Assembly: GCA_900315885.1 (NCBI GenBank)
Contig: ONAT01000012.1
Coordinates: forward strand, 1-59,314
Source of the DNA: an uncultured Erysipelotrichaceae bacterium
GTDB lineage: Bacteria > Bacillota_I > Bacilli_A > RFN20 > CAG-826
DNA length: 59,314 bases
Direction of reading: 5' to 3'
Shown here: positions 17,640 to 25,621 of the stretch, one piece after another
Position numbering within the stretch: position 1 is the first letter of the stretch
Layout: every line of letters starts with the position of its first letter
Translations under genes and position numbers: made by a program
Notes under the pieces: model-generated
Databases searched by the model: none
Seen by the model: only the letters and a program-made list of their open reading frames with translations
What the model was told of the DNA's origin: nothing

Positions 17640-18524
17640 ATGGAAAAATTAAAAGAAGAATTAGAGAAGAATCGTACAGAGTTTTTAAATTATTTTAAAA
17701 AAGCACGACTTATAAATACAATTGTTTTAGTTGGTGCAATTATTCTTTTCGTTGCTGTTGTTATTGTTATGCATAAAATTAATCAAGACACGATAGCCCT
17801 AATTATTTGTGCAGTAATAGTCATTGTTTTATTTTTCTATGTCAAAAACATAAAGAAAAGTATTGCAAATTACACGCAAAATTATATTAAAAACTATTAT
17901 AATGTCACAACAAAAGAAGTAATGAATGAAAACAATATTACAGAATTTGAAGATGAAGATGAAAATGTCATTAACTTAGAAATAATCGAAAAAGCAAGTT
18001 TTATGAAAGATATTAATTACACACGTTCAAGAAATATTATATCTTTCGATTATGAAGGCCATCATATTTTGCTTGGTGATTTATTATTTAAGACTATTGA
18101 TCAAAAAGATAGAAAAAACTCCATTGTGGCGTTCTGTGGCAAGTTCTTACAATACGAATCAAATAAAACATATAATGGTAGAACAATTATCTACCGTAAA
18201 TGTAAGGGCAATAATGGTGTAGGACCAACCGATATTGATAATCTAGAAAAAGTTCTAGAAGATGAAGATTTTGTTATTTATAGTTCTAATAAAGATTTCG
18301 AAAAAGACTTTGATAAAAAGACATTATCTTTATTAAGAAGTATAGAAATAGATGATGTTTTATATGATTTTACAATTTCTTTAACGAATAATGTAGTAAC
18401 GATGGCGTTCTCTTATTCGGATTCTTTAATGGTCATTCCTTTATATGAAGAAACACCTATTAAATCATTTGACAAATTTAGCAGTGATTTTGCCACAATC
18501 TTAAAAGTTATACAAAATATTTAA
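17640..18524 (+). CDS. Two-helix membrane protein with large soluble domain (DUF3137-like), unknown
   Basis: A 294-residue protein. A charged N-terminus of 25 residues is followed by two adjacent membrane helices (about 26-46 and 51-70), then a soluble domain of about 220 residues with predicted beta strands. The layout and the FDYEGHHILLGDLLF segment (about 138-153) recall DUF3137 proteins, which are of unknown function; I am not certain. It has no signal peptide or lipobox, so the large domain is probably cytoplasmic. AGAGG is 7 nt before the start. A good terminator lies about 100 nt downstream. Confidence 0.6.
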   Translation: MEKLKEELEKNRTEFLNYFKKARLINTIVLVGAIILFVAVVIVMHKINQDTIALIICAVIVIVLFFYVKNIKKSIANYTQNYIKNYYNVTTKEVMNENNITEFEDEDENVINLEIIEKASFMKDINYTRSRNIISFDYEGHHILLGDLLFKTIDQKDRKNSIVAFCGKFLQYESNKTYNGRTIIYRKCKGNNGVGPTDIDNLEKVLEDEDFVIYSSNKDFEKDFDKKTLSLLRSIEIDDVLYDFTISLTNNVVTMAFSYSDSLMVIPLYEETPIKSFDKFSSDFATILKVIQNI

Positions 18525-18552
18525 GATATTTATTAATCTTTCTTATTAATGT

Positions 18553-18605
18553 GACTCTTTAAAATCTATGGTGGTTTAGGGAAGAGTTGAGAAACAACAA
18601 CCACA
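18553..18605 (+). ncRNA. Candidate structured 3' UTR or small RNA ahead of a terminator
   Basis: This non-coding stretch has two interleaved pairings: ACTCTT (18554-18559) with AAGAGT (18582-18587), and GTGGTT (18571-18576) with AACCAC (18599-18604). They cannot both form fully, so a pseudoknot or switch is possible. A strong terminator follows. It matches no riboswitch class I recognise and could simply be the 3' UTR of the preceding gene. The rest of the gap to 18804 shows only AT-rich sequence. Confidence 0.25.
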
Positions 18606-18619
18606 AAACTTTCAAATTT

Positions 18620-18658
18620 GAGGTGGTGTATCTATGGATATATCACCTTCTTTTTTTT
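18620..18658 (+). terminator. Rho-independent terminator
   Basis: GGTGGTGTATC (18622-18632) pairs with GATATATCACC (18637-18647) with two G-U pairs and a TATG tetraloop, followed by TTC and eight T residues. It ends the transcript of the membrane protein at 17640. Confidence 0.85.
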
Positions 18659-18804
18659 AAATTTTACGACACTTGTGCTTGATTAAGAAAGAAAAAATAT
18701 CTACATAAATGTTATTTAGCCACAATCTAGTTTCACACTTATAGATGTAAAGGTTTTATGAAGCATTTGCAACTTTGATAAAATAATAATTAATTGGGAG
18801 GGCG

Positions 18805-18879
18805 ATGATGGTTTTATATAATAAAGATTATAAATTTATATATTTAAAAGAAAATTGTGTTTACTTTAATATTAATTAA
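18805..18879 (+). CDS. Possible 24-residue small protein or leader peptide
   Basis: An ATG-ATG start preceded by GGGAGGGCG opens a 24-codon frame rich in Tyr, Asn, Lys and Phe, ending in TAA 15 nt before the next start codon. It is included because the ribosome binding site is good and a lipoprotein start follows closely. No homology is recognised, and in DNA this AT-rich such a frame can be chance. Confidence 0.25.
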   Translation: MMVLYNKDYKFIYLKENCVYFNIN

Positions 18880-18894
18880 AAAGGGGAAATTTAT

Positions 18895-19348
18895 ATGAAG
18901 TGGAAAATAATAGTAACGATGTTTTCTGCAACTATTACTAGTTGCTGTTCAACAAAAAGAACTAATTATATGGTACCAGGCTTTTTTTTCTGGTATTAAT
19001 GAAAACAAAAAAGACAATCTCATTGAGGACTGTCGTTTAATCGTTGATGAAATAAATAAAGAAGATTTTATAAACGCAAATGGAAAAAATGTTGTGAAAG
19101 ACGTAGTTAAAGAAAAGTATTTTCGCTTAGAATTCTATTATTTTAGAGATAACGAAAGAATTGATTACGATTTTATCAATCTCAAGGATATTTATAAAAG
19201 TAGTAGAGTGCCCGTTACATACGAGGATGATAACCTAGGCTTTTTAACACCTAAAATATGGAATAATGAAATTTATTACACAATATCACTTTATTATAGT
19301 GAAACAGAACAAAATATTGGTGTCGATTTGTATAGGAGTGTGAAATAA
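18895..19348 (+). pseudogene. Lipoprotein gene interrupted at a T8 homopolymer
   Basis: The ATG at 18895, preceded by AAGGGGAAA, begins MKWKIIVTMFSATITSCCS, a short lipoprotein signal with lipobox ITSC (acylated Cys at residue 17). The frame closes after 34 residues at 18997-18999. A run of eight T (18982-18989) lies just before the stop. Removing one T joins this frame to the frame that is open from there to 19346 and contains EKYFRLEFYYFRDNERIDYD and further coding-like sequence. The restored product would be about 150 residues. It may be a pseudogene, a sequencing or assembly error in a homopolymer, or a slippage-controlled phase-variable gene. The family is unknown. Confidence 0.55.
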
Positions 19349-19445
19349 AAAATAATAATTGTATAAAAGGAATTTATGATGAACTGACTAATATTTAGTA
19401 TGTTATAGATTTAAAGAGGGGTTGATGATTTATTATTTACTAGTT

Positions 19446-19504
19446 GATTAATCTCTCTTAATTAAGTGTTAGAGATTGATATATGAACTTTATTATGTAA
19501 TAAT
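19446..19504 (+). promoter_or_regulatory. Hairpin and candidate promoter for the nucleotide phosphatase gene
   Basis: The 204-nt gap after the broken lipoprotein gene holds an inverted repeat TTAATCTCT ... AGAGATTGA (about 19448-19479, one G-T pair). TTGATA at 19476-19481 is followed after about 17 nt by AATAAT (19499-19504), with a TG just before it. The rest of the gap shows nothing coding. Confidence 0.35.
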
Positions 19505-19552
19505 ACACGTGAGCTAAATTTAGATTAGTTGATTTAGAAAGAAGGATTAAAT

Positions 19553-20095
19553 ATGTGTTTGAAAGACCGCTGGGTCCAAATACATAGTTTTAAGCACAAT
19601 GGACATTTACATAGATATTGGGAAAAGAATTATGTGTTGGATGAAAATGATAAGTTTTTTATAGTAGCAAGTAATCGTACACGTGTTGTTGAAGCTGATG
19701 GAAGACGTTGGTTCACACATGAACCTGCAATAACTATCTTTTCAAAAAATGATTGGTACAATGTTATTGCTATGTTAAAAGAAGATGGAGTGTGTTATTA
19801 TTGTAACATTGCTTCACCAAGTATTGAAGATGATGGAAAGATTAAATATATTGATTACGATTTGGATTTAAAACTTTATCCAGATGGCAATATAAAAGTT
19901 CTAGATGAAAAAGAATATGAAAAACATAAATCTAAATACAAATATGATCAAAGATTGGATTTAGTTTTACGTAAAGAAGTTGAAAAAATATATCATCTTA
20001 TGGAAACAAGAAGTTACCCATTTGATGATAAAGAGATTTATAGACTATATGAAGTCTTTGAAGAATTGTTGAAAAAAAAGCAGTATCACCGTTAA
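19553..20095 (+). CDS. Nucleoside tri-/diphosphate phosphatase, DUF402 family (YgaC-like)
   Basis: A 180-residue protein that closely follows the Bacillus YgaC / Staphylococcus SA1684 pattern. It has WVQIHSFKHNGHLHRYW at the N-terminus, then RVVEADGRRW and REP-like HEPAI, then WYNVIAMLKEDGVCYYCNIA, and the acidic metal-site motif KYIDYDLDLKLYPDG. These enzymes hydrolyse nucleoside tri- and diphosphates using Mg2+ bound by the Asp-rich YDLDL segment. Length matches the family. AGAAGGA precedes the start. The stop codon lies in the loop of the terminator that follows, so the gene is monocistronic. Confidence 0.88.
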   Translation: MCLKDRWVQIHSFKHNGHLHRYWEKNYVLDENDKFFIVASNRTRVVEADGRRWFTHEPAITIFSKNDWYNVIAMLKEDGVCYYCNIASPSIEDDGKIKYIDYDLDLKLYPDGNIKVLDEKEYEKHKSKYKYDQRLDLVLRKEVEKIYHLMETRSYPFDDKEIYRLYEVFEELLKKKQYHR

Positions 20096-20112
20096 AGTGA
20101 TATTGCTTTTTT
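20079..20112. terminator. Bidirectional terminator overlapping the end of the YgaC-like gene
   Basis: AGCAGTATCAC (20079-20089) pairs with GTGATATTGCT (20097-20107) with one G-U pair. T6 follows on the plus strand and an A-rich block (T8 on the minus strand) flanks the other side. It separates two convergent genes. Confidence 0.85.
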
Positions 20113-21007
20113 ACTTAATGATTGTCAGTAATTTTGTTAAATCGTTTAATGCTGGCTGAATACGATTCTTTTTATTTTCGTAACGTGCGACATCTCCGAT
20201 TGCGTAGACATGCTTCATACTTGTTTCGAAGTTTTGATTAACAACTAAACCATTTGTTATAGTATCTAAATTGAAGTGTTCCACCATTGGAATATTGCCG
20301 TAATTAACGAAAACATAATCTGCTTTTAGAGTTTCTAATTCTTCAGTCTCAACATTTTTTATGACAAGATGTGTTAATAAATTGTTCTCATATTCAATCT
20401 TAAAAGGAACAAAAGGAGTTTTAACAATAACATTCTTAATATCTTTGATAGTGTTAAAGTCTCCTCTAAATTCTCTTCGGCGATGAATGATTGTGACATG
20501 TTCAGAAATTTTAGAAATTTCTTTTGTCCAGTCAAGCGCGGAATCTCCTCCACCTAAAACTAAAACTTCTTTATTCTTTAAAGTTGATAAATCTTTAAGA
20601 GAATATAAGATATTTGTACATTTATCTTCATTTTCCACACCCATTGGGCGAGGAGAAGAAGATCCTAAACCAATGGTAATAACGATATCTTTTGCTTTGT
20701 AATTTTGTTTATTTGTTACGATGATTACACCATTTTCGCTAGGATTTAACGCTGCTGCTTTCTCGTTTAAATGTATTTCAATGTTTTTGTTTTCTTTACA
20801 TTCTTTAACAAGTTTATTAATATAATCTTTAGCAATAATTGAAGGCGTAAAAGCGAGATCGACAATTTCTTTCATAGGGTATAATTTACTAATTTGACCA
20901 CCCAAAAAATCTTCGGCCTCAATTATAAGAACTTTTTTGCGTTTTGAAAATTCAAGTGCGGTATTTAAACCAACTGGGCCTCCACCGATAACAATTAAAT
21001 CAAACAT
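20111..21007 (-). CDS. FAD/NAD(P)H oxidoreductase, ferredoxin-NADP reductase type 2-like
   Basis: A 298-residue two-dinucleotide-domain flavoprotein. The FAD site is IGGGPVGLNTALEF near residue 7, the NAD(P)H site is VLVLGGGDSALDW near residue 148, and the late FAD motif is YAIGDVARY near residue 267. The RRREFRGD segment resembles the NADP-binding region of YumC-type ferredoxin reductases. The CxxC redox pair of thioredoxin reductase is absent. It is about 30 residues shorter than typical YumC and its C-terminus diverges. It follows the zinc-ribbon gene by 8 nt, giving a two-gene operon. The electron partner is unknown. Confidence 0.75.
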   Translation of the reverse strand: MFDLIVIGGGPVGLNTALEFSKRKKVLIIEAEDFLGGQISKLYPMKEIVDLAFTPSIIAKDYINKLVKECKENKNIEIHLNEKAAALNPSENGVIIVTNKQNYKAKDIVITIGLGSSSPRPMGVENEDKCTNILYSLKDLSTLKNKEVLVLGGGDSALDWTKEISKISEHVTIIHRRREFRGDFNTIKDIKNVIVKTPFVPFKIEYENNLLTHLVIKNVETEELETLKADYVFVNYGNIPMVEHFNLDTITNGLVVNQNFETSMKHVYAIGDVARYENKKNRIQPALNDLTKLLTIIK

Positions 21008-21015
21008 ATTTTTAC

Positions 21016-21483
21016 CTATTTAACTTCTTTTCCACAGCTAGGACAAAATTTTGCTTCATCATCTAAAGCTTGACCACAGTTTTTACAAATTTTATTTCCA
21101 ATTGGCTTTCCACATTTTTTACAGAAATTACTATCACTATCGTTCTTTTCGCCACAATGAGGACATACTTTACTATTTGTGTTTTCTCCTTTTGCAGTTG
21201 CGACAATATCTCTTACAACAGGGTGCATATCGTTATAAGTTTCTTTCATGACTGGTACAGATTCATTTTTAAAATATGTGCTAATTTCTCGATTAAAACT
21301 AATAACAATAAGAATAGCTCCGAAAGGAATCAAAGGTAACCCGATAAAGAACTTCCATGGAACTGTAAATTCATCTTGTGACCATGAGATGGCGCCTAAT
21401 ACGACAAATATAATTCCCGCAATAAGACAAAGTATACCACTAAGACGCAATAATTTTTTAATTTTTATGTGTTTTTCATTCAT
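21016..21483 (-). CDS. Zinc-ribbon membrane protein
   Basis: A 155-residue protein with two membrane helices (about residues 14-33 and 42-61) and a cytoplasmic C-terminal part. That part carries four CxxC knuckles forming two zinc ribbons: CPHCGEKN with CKKCG, and CKNCGQ with CPSCG. Zinc-ribbon plus transmembrane proteins of this kind are common in Firmicutes; their roles are mostly unknown, and they are thought to act as adaptors or regulators. GGAAGGTGA precedes the start. It heads a two-gene operon with the reductase downstream. Confidence 0.7.
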   Translation of the reverse strand: MNEKHIKIKKLLRLSGILCLIAGIIFVVLGAISWSQDEFTVPWKFFIGLPLIPFGAILIVISFNREISTYFKNESVPVMKETYNDMHPVVRDIVATAKGENTNSKVCPHCGEKNDSDSNFCKKCGKPIGNKICKNCGQALDDEAKFCPSCGKEVK

Positions 21484-21601
21484 TACTAATCACCTTCCAT
21501 CTATAGTATATTAAATCAAAAGTCATATTTAAAGCGATATAATAAAAATTCAAAAAAAAGTATTAAAGTATTTTATATATAAATACTTTTTTGCCTAGTT
21601 A

Positions 21602-21610
21602 TGTTATAAT
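21602..21610 (+). promoter_or_regulatory. Extended -10 promoter of the t6A operon
   Basis: TGTTATAAT forms a TG-N-TATAAT extended -10 element 23 nt before the tsaE start. No clear -35 is present, as is usual for this class. A short hairpin with an AAAGTATTT/AAATACTTT stem lies immediately upstream. Confidence 0.5.
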
Positions 21611-21633
21611 ACTTCATTGAAGTAGGTGAGAAT

Positions 21634-22107
21634 ATGAAATGTTCATTTAAAACATTTAGTAAAGAGGAAACAATAGAATTAGGCAAGAATTTAGTCCCAT
21701 ATTTGTTTCAAGGCTCAGTTATCACAATGACTGGTGATTTAGGAGCAGGCAAGACTACTTTGTCTTCTGGAATTGCTCAAGGTTTAGGCATTAAAGAAAA
21801 AGTTTCATCACCTACCTTTAATATTATGAAATGTTACTTTAATGCTAAATTGCCAATGTACCATATTGATGCTTATCGTCTAGAAGAAGGTACAAATAAA
21901 GATTTAGGTTTAGAAGAGTTTATTGAAGGCAATGGAGTATGTTTAATTGAATGGCCTAATTTCATTAGTGATAAGATAGATTTTGATAGTTCTTTAAATA
22001 TTGAAATCTTACATAGCGGTAATGATGTTAGAACTTTTAACATCACAAGTAATAACAAAATGTACGAGCAATTATTTGCTTATTTAAAGGAGAGATATCA
22101 TGATTAG
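21634..22107 (+). CDS. tsaE: tRNA t6A biosynthesis ATPase TsaE
   Basis: A 157-residue ATPase that supports the TsaB-TsaD complex in making threonylcarbamoyl-adenosine at position 37 of ANN-decoding tRNAs. The P-loop GDLGAGKTTL is near residue 33-42, followed by the family motifs VSSPTFNIMKCY and YHIDAYRL, and later VCLIEWPNFI. Length matches the family. It is the first gene of tsaE-tsaB-rimI-tsaD and overlaps tsaB by 8 nt. Confidence 0.95.
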   Translation: MKCSFKTFSKEETIELGKNLVPYLFQGSVITMTGDLGAGKTTLSSGIAQGLGIKEKVSSPTFNIMKCYFNAKLPMYHIDAYRLEEGTNKDLGLEEFIEGNGVCLIEWPNFISDKIDFDSSLNIEILHSGNDVRTFNITSNNKMYEQLFAYLKERYHD

Positions 22108-22684
22108 TATCTTATTAGATAGTTCAGATAAAGATTTAGCAGTAGGCGTTGCCAAAGATAATGTAGTCATTGATTCAATTCAATACGAAGCATGGCAAAG
22201 ACAAAGCGAAATGATGATTACTGAATTAGAGAAAATTTTAAAAAGAAACAACATAACTAAAGATGACATTACTAATGTTATATGTGGAATTGGCCCTGGA
22301 TCATATACAGGCGTAAGAATTTCTTTAACTATTGCAAAAGTTATGGCCATGGCTTTAAATATTCCTTTATTTACTGTCTCTTCTCTTCGCATTTTAAAAG
22401 ATGATGATAGACCATCAATTTGTGTAATTAATGCTAGAAGTGGTAGAAGTTACGTCGGAGTCTATGAAAAGGATAAAACAATTTTAGAAGACCAAATTAT
22501 GAAAAATGATGCTTTAAAAGATTATATTGCCAAACATCAAGATTATGTTGTCTGTGGCGATGTAACTTATTTAGGAATAGAAGGAAAAAGAGTTAATTTA
22601 CTAACTCAAATGATATCTTTATTACCATATCTTAAAGAAGAAAAGAATTCTTTAGGAGTTACGCCAATTTATATGAAGGACTAG
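22100..22684 (+). CDS. tsaB: tRNA t6A biosynthesis scaffold TsaB
   Basis: A 194-residue ASKHA-fold protein and the inactive partner that dimerises with TsaD. It has the N-terminal ILLDSSDKDLAVGVA strand pair, the family motif GIGPGSYTGVRIS followed by AKVMAMALNIPLFTVSSL, and a short C-terminal domain with PIYMKD at the end. It is slightly shorter than Bacillus TsaB (about 229). It starts inside tsaE after AAAGGAGAG and lies 2 nt from rimI. Confidence 0.93.
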   Translation: MISILLDSSDKDLAVGVAKDNVVIDSIQYEAWQRQSEMMITELEKILKRNNITKDDITNVICGIGPGSYTGVRISLTIAKVMAMALNIPLFTVSSLRILKDDDRPSICVINARSGRSYVGVYEKDKTILEDQIMKNDALKDYIAKHQDYVVCGDVTYLGIEGKRVNLLTQMISLLPYLKEEKNSLGVTPIYMKD

Positions 22685-22686
22685 TT

Positions 22687-23127
22687 ATGAAAATTCGTCC
22701 AATGTGTGAAGAAGACTTAGAAAAAGTCTTAGCGATTGAAAATGAAAGCTTCATTTCTAAATGGCATAAAGAACAATTTCTTTATGAATTAAATGAAAAT
22801 CCATATGCAGTACTACTCGTCGCTGATTACGAAGGAGTAATATGTGGCTTTATAGATTTTTGGGTTACATTTGATGTCGCACAACTTAATCAAATCGCAG
22901 TACATCCCGCTTTAAGAAAAAAAGGCATAGCTTCAGTGTTAATTGAAGATATGATTAATAGAGTTACCAAAGTAGACGTCAATAAAATTACTTTGGAAGT
23001 TCGTGTTAACAACGAAAGTGCGATAAATCTATATGAAAAATTTGGATTTAAGCGGGAATTATTAAAAAAAAGTTATTATGATAATGGCGATGACGCTATA
23101 TTCATGATTAAAGAAGTAGGTGAATGA
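22687..23127 (+). CDS. rimI: Ribosomal protein S18 N-acetyltransferase (RimI-like)
   Basis: A 146-residue GNAT acetyltransferase with the RimI layout: IRPMCEEDLEKVLAIENESF at the start, the acetyl-CoA loop QIAVHPALRKKGIASVLI (R/Q-x-x-G-x-G/A type, here RKKGIA), and ending NLYEKFGFKRELLKKSYY. It is predicted to acetylate the N-terminal alanine of protein S18; other substrates are possible. Its position between tsaB and tsaD is a classic arrangement. It ends in TGA, one of three clear TGA stops here, which argues for the standard code. Confidence 0.9.
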   Translation: MKIRPMCEEDLEKVLAIENESFISKWHKEQFLYELNENPYAVLLVADYEGVICGFIDFWVTFDVAQLNQIAVHPALRKKGIASVLIEDMINRVTKVDVNKITLEVRVNNESAINLYEKFGFKRELLKKSYYDNGDDAIFMIKEVGE

Positions 23128-23130
23128 TTT

Positions 23131-24144
23131 ATGTCAAAAATTATTTTAGCAATTGAATCATCTTGTGATGAAACTGCTGCTGCAATCATTAAAGATGAAG
23201 AATTGCTTGCTAATATCGTATCTACACAAATAGAGGTTCATACCAAATATGGTGGAGTAATGCCAGAAATTGCTTCAAGATTGCATTGCGAAAATATAGC
23301 AATTGTTTTGAAAGAAGCTTTGGATAAAGCACAAATTAAGTTAGAAGATATCTCAGCAGTTGCGGTGACACGTGGGCCAGGGCTTATCGGGGCGTTGCAT
23401 GTAGGAATTCAAGCTGCGAAAACAATAGCACTTTTATATAACAAACCACTTATTCCTGTACATCATTTAGCAGGTCACATATACGCAAATGAATATGTTA
23501 AACCTTTAAAATTTCCTTTACTTGCAATTGTGGTGAGTGGAGGGAACACTGAGTTAGTTATTATGCGTGACCACCTCAATTTTGAAATAATCGGTGAAAC
23601 AAAAGATGATGCTATTGGAGAATGCTATGATAAAGTTGCCCGTGTAATGGGTTTGCCTTATCCAGGTGGAATACCAATTGATAAATACGCTAAAGAAGGT
23701 AAACATACTTATGTTTTACCTCGTCCACTTCATGATAAATCTTATGATTTCTCATATTCTGGTCTAAAGACAAGTGTAATTAATTTAGCACATAATTTAG
23801 AGCAAAAAGGGGAGAGTATTAATATTCCTGATTTATGTTGCTCATTCCAAGAAACAGCAATTGGTATGATTTTAGAGAAAGCCTTGCGCGCAGTCAAAGA
23901 ATACAAAGTTAAACAAGTTGTTTTAGCAGGTGGCGTTTCGGCAAATTCATACTTAAGAGCGCAAATTCAAGAACAATTAAAAAACAGCAATGTTGAAGTT
24001 GTGATTCCACCAATGTGGTGTTGCACTGATAATGCTGCAATGATTGCTAAAGTCGCTTCAAGACTTTATGATGAGAATGTTTTTGCGCCACTATCTATTT
24101 CTGTTGATCCAAGTTGGAAAATAGATGATTTTAGAAATTTTTAA
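23131..24144 (+). CDS. tsaD: tRNA N6-adenosine threonylcarbamoyltransferase TsaD
   Basis: A 337-residue ASKHA metalloenzyme that transfers the threonylcarbamoyl group to A37 of tRNA. Motifs: ILAIESSCDETAAAI at the N-terminus, the metal-site HHLAGH near residue 110-115, VVSGGNTELV, GGIPIDKYA, and CCTDNAAMIA near the C-terminus with the Asp metal ligand. Length is normal. AGGTGA lies before the start, 3 nt after the rimI stop. It is the last gene of the t6A operon; no clear terminator follows. Confidence 0.96.
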   Translation: MSKIILAIESSCDETAAAIIKDEELLANIVSTQIEVHTKYGGVMPEIASRLHCENIAIVLKEALDKAQIKLEDISAVAVTRGPGLIGALHVGIQAAKTIALLYNKPLIPVHHLAGHIYANEYVKPLKFPLLAIVVSGGNTELVIMRDHLNFEIIGETKDDAIGECYDKVARVMGLPYPGGIPIDKYAKEGKHTYVLPRPLHDKSYDFSYSGLKTSVINLAHNLEQKGESINIPDLCCSFQETAIGMILEKALRAVKEYKVKQVVLAGGVSANSYLRAQIQEQLKNSNVEVVIPPMWCCTDNAAMIAKVASRLYDENVFAPLSISVDPSWKIDDFRNF

Positions 24145-24217
24145 TAATAAATTATTAATAGTAAAATAGACGCACAATGATATATAATAAATATGTTAAT
24201 AGTAGGAGAAAAAATTT

Positions 24218-25609
24218 ATGGTAGAGTTTAAGACAGTTAGAGAATTATATGAAACATGCAAATATGGCGATACTTTTGAAAAAGAATCCATTTCAGATGT
24301 TGAATTAGAAGGTTGGGTACGTACTAATCGTGACAATGGATCAATTGGATTTATTGAATTAAATGATGGTACATATTTCCGTAATGCTCAGTTAGTTTAC
24401 GCTAAAGAAACATTAAGTGATTATGAGACAATTTCACATTTTAAAACAGGTTCCGCTATCCATGTAGTAGGTAAATTTGTTTTAACTCCAGAAATGAAAC
24501 AACCATTTGAAATTCATGTAACATCAATAGAATTAGAAGGAGATGTCAATGATGACTATCCACTTCAAAAGAAAAGACATGGATTTGAATTCTTACGTGA
24601 AATCGCACACCTTCGTCCACGTACTAATACATTTAATGCTGTATTCCGTGTTCGTAGTGTTTTATCAATGGCTATCCATGAATTCTTCCAATCACAAGGC
24701 TTTATTTATGTTCATACTCCAATTATTACAAGTAATGATGCTGAAGGAGCAGGCGAAACATTTAATGTTGTCACTAACGACAAAAATCCAAACGCTTTCT
24801 TTGGAAAACCAGCATGTCTATCAGTTTCCGGACAATTACAAGTTGAAGCATTTGCTTTAGCATATCGTGACGTATACACATTTGGTCCTACATTTAGAGC
24901 AGAAAAATCTAATACTGTTCGTCACGCTTCCGAGTTCTGGATGATTGAACCAGAAATCGCTTTTGCGGATTTAGAAGATGATATGGATTTAATTGAAGAT
25001 TGTATTAGATTCTGCATTAAATATGTTATGGAAAACTGTGAAGAAGAAATGAATTTCTTCAATACAATGATTGATAAAACTCTCATAGATAGATTAAATC
25101 ATGTCTTAAATTCACACTTTAAGAGAATGACATATACCGAAGCTATAGATGAATTATTAAAAGCTCGTGAACAAGGTCACAAATTTGATAATAACAACAT
25201 TTTCTGGGGTATGGATTTACAAAGTGAACACGAAAGATATATTACCGAACATGTTGTAAACGGGCCAGTATTTTTAACTGATTATCCAAAAGATATTAAA
25301 GCTTTCTATATGCGACTTAATGATGATCAAAAGACAGTCGCAGCTTGTGACTTATTAGTGCCTACAGTTGGTGAACTCGTTGGAGGAAGCCAACGTGAAG
25401 AAAGATATGATTTGTTAGTAAAACGTATGCATGAATTAAACATGAATACGGAAGGATTAGAATGGTATCTTGACTTACGTAGATATGGTGGCTGTAAGCA
25501 TGCGGGATTTGGTATTGGATTTGATCGTTTATTAATGTATGTAACTGGTATGGCTAACATACGTGATGTTCAACCTTTCCCACGCACACCAAATAACTTA
25601 AAATTCTAA
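24218..25609 (+). CDS. asnS: Asparagine-tRNA ligase
   Basis: A 463-residue class II aminoacyl-tRNA synthetase. An N-terminal OB-fold anticodon-binding domain (about 20-120, with [21 protein letters not shown]) precedes the catalytic core. Motif 2 is [21 protein letters not shown] and motif 3 is [15 protein letters not shown], ending [16 protein letters not shown]. Asn-specific features distinguish it from AspS. AGTAGGAG precedes the start. A TATAAT lies at 24183-24188 but no T-box leader is visible. GatCAB, encoded about 8 kb away, is then needed mainly for Gln-tRNA. Confidence 0.96.
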   Translation: MVEFKTVRELYETCKYGDTFEKESISDVELEGWVRTNRDNGSIGFIELNDGTYFRNAQLVYAKETLSDYETISHFKTGSAIHVVGKFVLTPEMKQPFEIHVTSIELEGDVNDDYPLQKKRHGFEFLREIAHLRPRTNTFNAVFRVRSVLSMAIHEFFQSQGFIYVHTPIITSNDAEGAGETFNVVTNDKNPNAFFGKPACLSVSGQLQVEAFALAYRDVYTFGPTFRAEKSNTVRHASEFWMIEPEIAFADLEDDMDLIEDCIRFCIKYVMENCEEEMNFFNTMIDKTLIDRLNHVLNSHFKRMTYTEAIDELLKAREQGHKFDNNNIFWGMDLQSEHERYITEHVVNGPVFLTDYPKDIKAFYMRLNDDQKTVAACDLLVPTVGELVGGSQREERYDLLVKRMHELNMNTEGLEWYLDLRRYGGCKHAGFGIGFDRLLMYVTGMANIRDVQPFPRTPNNLKF

Positions 25610-25621
25610 AAGAGGTAAAAT

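Noticed and set aside
20111-21007. Thioredoxin reductase
   Set aside because: No CxxC between the two dinucleotide sites; the RRREFRGD region fits ferredoxin-NADP reductase type 2 better.
21566-21590. AAAGTATTT/AAATACTTT hairpin with T run as a terminator before tsaE
   Set aside because: No plus-strand gene precedes it and the stem is all weak pairs apart from one; more likely AT-rich coincidence.
22687-23127. TGA recoding to Trp, as in mycoplasmas
   Set aside because: rimI, the glycosyltransferase at 13245 and the gerQ-like gene all end at TGA at sensible family lengths with correctly placed next genes, so TGA is a stop.
24145-24217. T-box leader upstream of asnS
   Set aside because: The gap is only 73 nt and lacks the T-box sequence and antiterminator; too short for a T-box.
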